Below the pieces are notes generated by a model that ran no database searches, was not told where the DNA came from, and worked only from the letters and a program-made list of their open reading frames with translations. Shown piece by piece: positions 14,587 through 16,529 of a DNA stretch of 16,529 nucleotides (the first letter of the stretch is position 1; the number at the start of each line of letters is the position of its first letter). A program made the translations under genes and the position numbers. The stretch is from CAIPFQ01 sp964641775. GTDB lineage: Bacteria > Chlamydiota > Chlamydiia > Chlamydiales > SM23-39. Where the stretch lies: positions 1 through 16,529 of the forward strand of contig CAZXLK010000023.1 in assembly GCA_964641775.1 (NCBI GenBank). Reading direction: 5' to 3'.

Positions 14587-14679
14587 CCACCGAGCACACC
14601 GAGGACACTGAGATTTTTTGCGGGGCAAAAAATAAGATTTAATTTTCTTTCTCGGTGCTCTCGGTGTGCTCGGTGGTTA
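14584..14679. terminator. Long nested inverted repeat after the methyltransferase gene
   Basis: Arms 14584-14612 and 14651-14679 match at 26 of 29 positions and consist of CACCGAG and CTCGGTG-type units. The arm includes the methyltransferase stop codon. The loop contains a second perfect hairpin, ATTTTTTGC-GGG-GCAAAAAAT. The element likely ends transcription from the left. A degenerate relative (CTCTGTG units) lies next to the rnz 3' end at 15778-15833. Confidence 0.65.
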
Positions 14680-14710
14680 AATTCTTATCTTGGGAACTCG
14701 AACCTTTTCA
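14679..14710 (+). repeat. 32-bp direct repeat, displaced copy of the rnz 3' end
   Basis: These 32 bases are identical to 15835-15866, which cover the stop codon, the last seven full codons and part of an eighth codon of rnz, plus 6 bp beyond. Here they are cut off from any rnz reading frame. The two copies are 1156 bp apart and bracket the hairpin array and the toxin-antitoxin genes. Confidence 0.9.
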
Positions 14711-14730
14711 TTTTTTTCCCGTTAAGGGGT

Positions 14731-14970
14731 CCCCGAAAATGCATCATTTTTGGGGAAAATCGGGAGAGCATCCCTTCGGGATGTTCCGCCTATTTTCTTT
14801 TTCTGCAAAAAAGAAAATAGGCGTGGGGGGAGAGCGCGAGAGGGCATCCCTCTCGCTTGTCCCGCCGATTTCGAAGAAATCGAGCGGAACTGCCTAGAGG
14901 CAGGTTGGGCGCGCGATCCCCCCATTGGGGGATCTTTCTTTCTTTTTTGCTCTCTTTCGCAAAAAAGAAG
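14731..14970. other. Array of consecutive hairpins in non-coding DNA
   Basis: The gap between the methyltransferase and HEPN genes (14587-14987, 401 bp) shows no credible gene. It holds a run of stems: 14731-14755 (11 bp, CAT loop), 14769-14783 (6 bp, TTC loop), 14788-14822 (15 bp perfect), 14836-14856 (9 bp, CAT loop) and 14862-14887 (7 bp plus 4 bp across a bulge, GAA loop). Then follow 14891-14902 (5 bp), 14915-14934 (8 bp, CATT loop) and 14942-14969 (CTTTTTTGC with GCAAAAAAG). Several reading frames are open through it, but their codons are made of the palindromes. Confidence 0.8.
14915..14970 (+). repeat. Left copy of repeat flanking the toxin-antitoxin genes
   Basis: It starts GATCCCCC, closes with GGGGGATC, then runs through a pyrimidine tract into TTTTTTGCTCTCTTTCGCAA. 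The right copy at 15691-15747 has the same order and the same direction: GATCCCCC, a short hairpin, GATC, a pyrimidine tract, then TTTTTGCTCTCTCTCGCAA. The two copies bracket the two genes closely. Confidence 0.65.
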
Positions 14971-14987
14971 ATTGGAATTTTAAGAAA

Positions 14988-15326
14988 TCATAGGTCTGAA
15001 AGAATCTTGGTAAGCCTCTTCTTTATTAGAGGAAGATCATGCTTAACTACTTTCCAAGTAAGAACTAAGTCCACATCAAAATATTCATGGATTAAGACAT
15101 CCCTCATTCCAGCTATCTTTCTCCAAGGAACATCCGGATGATTCGATTTAAGGGAAACAGGCAGATTTTTAACTGCTTCTCCAATAATCTCAAAGCGTCG
15201 AATAATTGCATCTTGCTTCGAAATATCTTTTTCAAATTGAGCCTGTGTTTTGTTCTTCGAATATTTTTCAATCAGCTCAATAGATTCTAAAATGTGGCCA
15301 ATAAATATTTTAGGATCTTTCTTCAC
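14988..15326 (-). CDS. hepT: HEPN-domain toxin, HepT type (DUF86)
   Basis: Predicted ribonuclease toxin of 112 residues. It is a compact four-helix HEPN domain with the family motif RX4HXY as R75-DVLI-H80-E-Y82 near the C-terminal third. N-terminal features such as HILESIELIEKY and RRFEIIGEAVKNL are typical of this family. It lies 3' of the MNT gene on the same strand, and its start overlaps that gene's stop by 4 bp, so translation is coupled. In characterised pairs the MNT partner blocks the toxin by modifying the Tyr of RX4HXY with AMP groups; Tyr82 would be the target here. The catalytic residues are all present, so the toxin is probably intact. Activity is inferred from family membership. 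Confidence 0.9.
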   Translation of the reverse strand: MKKDPKIFIGHILESIELIEKYSKNKTQAQFEKDISKQDAIIRRFEIIGEAVKNLPVSLKSNHPDVPWRKIAGMRDVLIHEYFDVDLVLTWKVVKHDLPLIKKRLTKILSDL

Positions 15327-15628
15327 AAGATCACAACCTGTTCTGCAAGAATGCGTTCACGAAGCCTCCTATTGATTGATCTGTAGGTGATTACATCGAC
15401 ATCGCGATCTAAAGTCTCTTCCAAATCTAGTTTTAAATCTACTAAATCAAGAAGTGATTTATCTTTGCCTTTGTATTCGATTAAAAAATCGACATCACTT
15501 TTGGCGGTAGCGGTTCCTGTTGCAAATGATCCAAAAATGGCAGCTCGTTTCACATCATGCTTTTTTAAAACAGGTAATGCTCTTCTCTTAATAGTAGAAA
15601 ATGGGGATCTTCTTCGTTTTTTGGGCAT
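15323..15628 (-). CDS. mntA: MNT-domain antitoxin (minimal nucleotidyltransferase), MntA type
   Basis: Predicted antitoxin of 101 residues that neutralises the HEPN partner by adenylylation. The nucleotidyltransferase motif GSX10DXD is seen as G33-S34 to D45-V-D47 (FGSFATGTATAKSDVDFLIE), and a third metal-binding Asp is likely Asp78 in VDVIT. The N-terminus is basic (MPKKRRR), which is unusual for a short MNT protein and may aid binding of nucleic acid or of the partner. It is the first gene of the pair. GGGG lies 9-12 nt upstream of the ATG, and a TATAAT box is present at 15641-15646. The pair sits in an island bounded by repeats, which fits horizontal gain. Confidence 0.9.
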   Translation of the reverse strand: MPKKRRRSPFSTIKRRALPVLKKHDVKRAAIFGSFATGTATAKSDVDFLIEYKGKDKSLLDLVDLKLDLEETLDRDVDVITYRSINRRLRERILAEQVVIL

Positions 15629-15640
15629 CTTATTATCCCC

Positions 15641-15646
15641 ATTATA
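15641..15646 (-). promoter_or_regulatory. Candidate -10 box of the toxin-antitoxin operon
   Basis: A consensus TATAAT lies on the minus strand 12 bp before the MNT start codon. No TTGACA-like box stands 16-18 bp further upstream, so confidence is low. The surrounding 15629-15840 stretch holds only this, the right copy of the flanking repeat, a CGCG-TTT-CGCG hairpin and the CTCTGTG repeat. Confidence 0.35.
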
Positions 15647-15690
15647 ATTGATTAATCTTTTTCTTTCATTGGTTCAGAATGAAAGTTTAT

Positions 15691-15747
15691 GATCCCCCGC
15701 GTTTCGCGTGAGATCTTTTCTTTTTGCTCTCTCTCGCAAAAAGAAAA
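15691..15747 (+). repeat. Right copy of repeat flanking the toxin-antitoxin genes
   Basis: Direct counterpart of 14915-14970, in the same orientation. The internal hairpin differs (CGCG-TTT-CGCG here, CCCCC-CATT-GGGGG there), but GATCCCCC at the start, GATC before the pyrimidine tract and the TTTTTGC...GCAAAAA stem at the end are kept. Confidence 0.65.
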
Positions 15748-15777
15748 AATTAAATCTCTCTAAAGCTGCCTCTTAAC

Positions 15778-15833
15778 CTCAGTGTCTCTGTGTTTTTCTT
15801 CTTCTTCTTCTCTGTGGTGTCTATCTCTGTGGT
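15778..15833. repeat. Degenerate CTCTGTG repeat next to rnz
   Basis: The stretch has CTCAGTGTCTCTGTG, a run of CTT triplets (15798-15810) and two CTCTGTGGT-like units. It resembles the arm of the inverted repeat at 14651-14679, and like that arm it directly precedes the 32-bp direct repeat. Both flanks of the island therefore end in the same combined element. Confidence 0.5.
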
Positions 15834-15834
15834 A

Positions 15835-15866
15835 AAATTCTTATCTTGGGAACTCGAACCTTTTCA
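15835..15866 (+). repeat. 32-bp direct repeat, resident copy at the rnz 3' end
   Basis: Identical to 14679-14710. It contains the rnz stop codon (15841-15843 on the minus strand) and the codons for the last residues RFEFPR. This copy is the functional one, since the rnz frame runs into it without a break. Confidence 0.9.
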
Positions 15867-16529
15867 AGTCGTCGGCAGCGAAGGAATTGGGGAACGTTTT
15901 CCTCGCCTCTTTTTCCAAAATGGTTGGATCGGGATAGCGGGCAGAAAAGTGAGTTAAGATGAGAATTTGCGCATTGGCATCTCTTGCAATTTCGGCTGCT
16001 TGCTTAGCGGTCATGTGGTGATATTCGTGGGCAAGCTCTTTTTCTTCGTCGAGGTAGGTGCTTTCGCAAAGAAGCATCTTGGCGTTTTTGGCAAGAGCGG
16101 AAGCTGCGGGGCAGGGCCTTGTATCGACAATGTAGGAAAAGATATCTCCTTTTCGAATATGGCTCACTTCATCAAGAGTGACTTTTCTTCCCCCAATTTC
16201 CAAAGATCCTTCCAGCTCCAACTTTTTGACATTGGGTCCATCAATCCCCAATTTCTTTAATTCCTCTTTGTGGAATTTGATCCGATCTTTCTCGGTGATG
16301 CGCCAGCCTACGTTTTCCACGCCATGATCCAAAAAAGCGGCTTCGATGCAAAATTTTCCATCATCATCGACAACTCCAACATGTTTTACCGGATGTTCCA
16401 CAACATGGATATTTTCTCGGTATACGCATGAGTAGCGGAGCCGATCGAAATATTTTTTTCCGCCGGCAGGATAATAGCAGTGGATCGGGTGGGTGACCTT
16501 ATCGAGGTTGAGGCGCATGAGCATCGAGC
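15841..16529 (-). CDS. rnz: Ribonuclease Z, C-terminal part (cut by window edge)
   Basis: Metallo-beta-lactamase-fold endonuclease that removes the 3' trailer of tRNA precursors. About 229 residues are visible. The N-terminal part with the HXHXDH zinc motif lies outside the window. The Met at 16524 is not the true start, because the frame stays open to the edge and the sequence there (LMRLNLDKVTHPI) matches the segment just after that motif. Numbered from that Met, the visible motifs are LDHGVENVGWRI (65-76), zinc ligand Asp134 in YIVDTRPCPA, CESTYLDEE (153-161) where most relatives have HEAT, HHMTAKQA (169-176), and His192 in THFSARY. The gene is convergent with the methyltransferase gene. 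Its 3' end is duplicated at 14679-14710. Confidence 0.92.
   Translation of the reverse strand, partial: SMLMRLNLDKVTHPIHCYYPAGGKKYFDRLRYSCVYRENIHVVEHPVKHVGVVDDDGKFCIEAAFLDHGVENVGWRITEKDRIKFHKEELKKLGIDGPNVKKLELEGSLEIGGRKVTLDEVSHIRKGDIFSYIVDTRPCPAASALAKNAKMLLCESTYLDEEKELAHEYHHMTAKQAAEIARDANAQILILTHFSARYPDPTILEKEARKTFPNSFAADDLKRFEFPR

Noticed and set aside
14655..14983. Several overlapping plus-strand and minus-strand open frames of 67-80 codons
   Set aside because: They run through the hairpin array, are low in complexity, contradict each other and show no domain.
14679..15866. XerC-type dif site as the basis of the 32-bp repeats
   Set aside because: The 32-bp sequence lacks the two facing 11-bp arms around a 6-bp centre expected of dif, and it is explained by the rnz coding end.

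Overview
The window reads as chromosomal DNA of a member of the Chlamydiota, most likely an environmental, amoeba-associated lineage (Parachlamydiales) rather than a Chlamydia species. The main reason is the right-hand block, xerC, then a YbiT-type ABC-F gene, with rnz close by. This recalls the Chlamydia trachomatis neighbourhood CT346 (rnz), CT347 (xerC) and CT348 (ABC-F). The left half fits a Gram-negative outer membrane rich in secreted beta-helical proteins. The lineage is inferred from remembered gene order and protein style; no database was consulted.

Layout. Positions 1-157 hold the tail of a dispersed repeat and a terminator-like hairpin. A CHASE2 adenylate cyclase (158-2428) overlaps a periplasmic FecR-domain protein (2425-3075) by 4 bp. 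Two paralogous type V autotransporters follow (3167-6754 and 7063-10737). Each has a signal peptide, a beta-strand-repeat passenger, a helical segment, a Cys-rich linker and a C-terminal 12-strand-type barrel ending in Phe. Both share an exact 42-bp leader. They are separated and followed by a repeat family (6841-7006 and 10739-11172) that includes a 180-bp tandem duplication, strong hairpins and arrays of AACGAT. Then come xerC (minus strand), the ABC-F gene and a SpoU/TrmH-family methyltransferase (both plus strand). Next is a short island with a dense hairpin array and a minus-strand MNT/HEPN toxin-antitoxin pair. Last is the 3' part of rnz (minus strand), cut by the window edge.

How it fits together. 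The cyclase and FecR genes form a translationally coupled pair: an extracytoplasmic sensor domain joined to a cytoplasmic cAMP-producing domain, plus a periplasmic partner. Their position directly before two surface autotransporters suggests, but does not prove, a link between envelope state and surface display. xerC, ybiT, trmH and rnz are housekeeping genes for chromosome resolution, ribosome function, RNA modification and tRNA 3' processing. The toxin-antitoxin island looks inserted between trmH and rnz: the last 23 bp before the rnz stop, the stop codon itself and the 6 bp just past it (32 bp in all) are duplicated exactly on the far side of the island.

Most notable points: the 32-bp duplication bracketing the toxin-antitoxin island; a run of at least seven consecutive perfect or near-perfect hairpins; AACGAT arrays with the same 8-8-9 spacing at three sites; repeat copies whose hairpin arms differ yet still pair; and acidic Cys-bearing tandem repeats in the linker of the second autotransporter.
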